Origin: a virus
Length of the DNA: 27,336 nt
Strand: one strand, 5' to 3'
IMG/VR virus record: IMGVR_UViG_3300024518_001076
Coordinates: 1-27,336 of that record
Both the position numbers and the translations under genes were made by a program. The notes below the pieces were generated by a model. The model was not told the origin of the DNA. It was given only the letters and a program-made list of their open reading frames with translations, and searched no databases. Shown piece after piece: positions 27,335 to 27,336 of the stretch. Within the stretch, counting starts at the first letter, position 1. Each line of letters starts with the position of its first letter.

Positions 27335-27336
27335 TT

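Overview
The window is part of a tailed bacteriophage genome (or a prophage-derived contig) whose structural genes follow the gene order of P22-like short-tailed phages. Almost everything is encoded on the minus strand, so the genes are expressed from right (27336) to left (1). Genes are packed end to end, most junctions being ATGA, GTGA or TAATG overlaps, which is typical of phage operons. Base composition is moderately AT-rich. The Terminase_3-type terminase, P22-type portal and P22-type coat point to a phage of a Gram-negative host, most likely a gammaproteobacterium. The host cannot be identified further from the sequence. No integrase, repressor, DNA polymerase, tRNA or CRISPR array was seen.

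Region by region, in order of transcription. (1) 27334-23543: small early or middle genes. These include a helix-turn-helix protein, two tandem paralogous alanine-rich proteins, a coiled-coil protein, and a NinB / HNH-like / RusA / DUF3268 zinc-finger block that resembles the nin region of lambdoid phages and should act in recombination and DNA processing. Several tiny ORFs follow. (2) 23510-20441: a gene of unknown function, then a 585-residue SGNH/sialate-O-acetylesterase-type protein and three small, probably beta-rich proteins, all placed unusually upstream of the terminase. (3) 20438-13538: the packaging and head module (TerS, TerL, P22-type portal, scaffold, coat). It is interrupted between portal and scaffold by a cassette of five tiny overlapping ORFs on the plus strand (15792-16416). 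(4) A strong intrinsic terminator (13496-13519) follows the coat gene, with a candidate promoter nested in it. (5) 13448-3470: tail and ejection module in P22 order (gp4-like, an inserted fibre-like protein, gp10-like, a short virion protein, gp14-like, gp7-like, then three large ejection-type proteins, one built from 11/22-residue repeats). (6) 3334-1: a head-binding tail fibre that appears to start with ATC, small accessory proteins, a lysine-rich 29-residue peptide, and a lysis region with two membrane proteins, a DUF5675 protein and the start of a 3-TM holin cut by the window edge.

How the genes fit together: TerS/TerL package DNA through the portal into a coat/scaffold procapsid. The gp4-like and gp10-like proteins close the head and build the short tail. 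The ejection proteins are packaged and injected with the DNA to cross the envelope. The fibre and esterase-type proteins probably handle surface polysaccharide, and the left-end cassette lyses the cell. The least explained parts are the plus-strand micro-ORF cassette with its repeat-bearing divergent promoter region, the ATC-initiated fibre gene, and the duplicated alanine-repeat genes.
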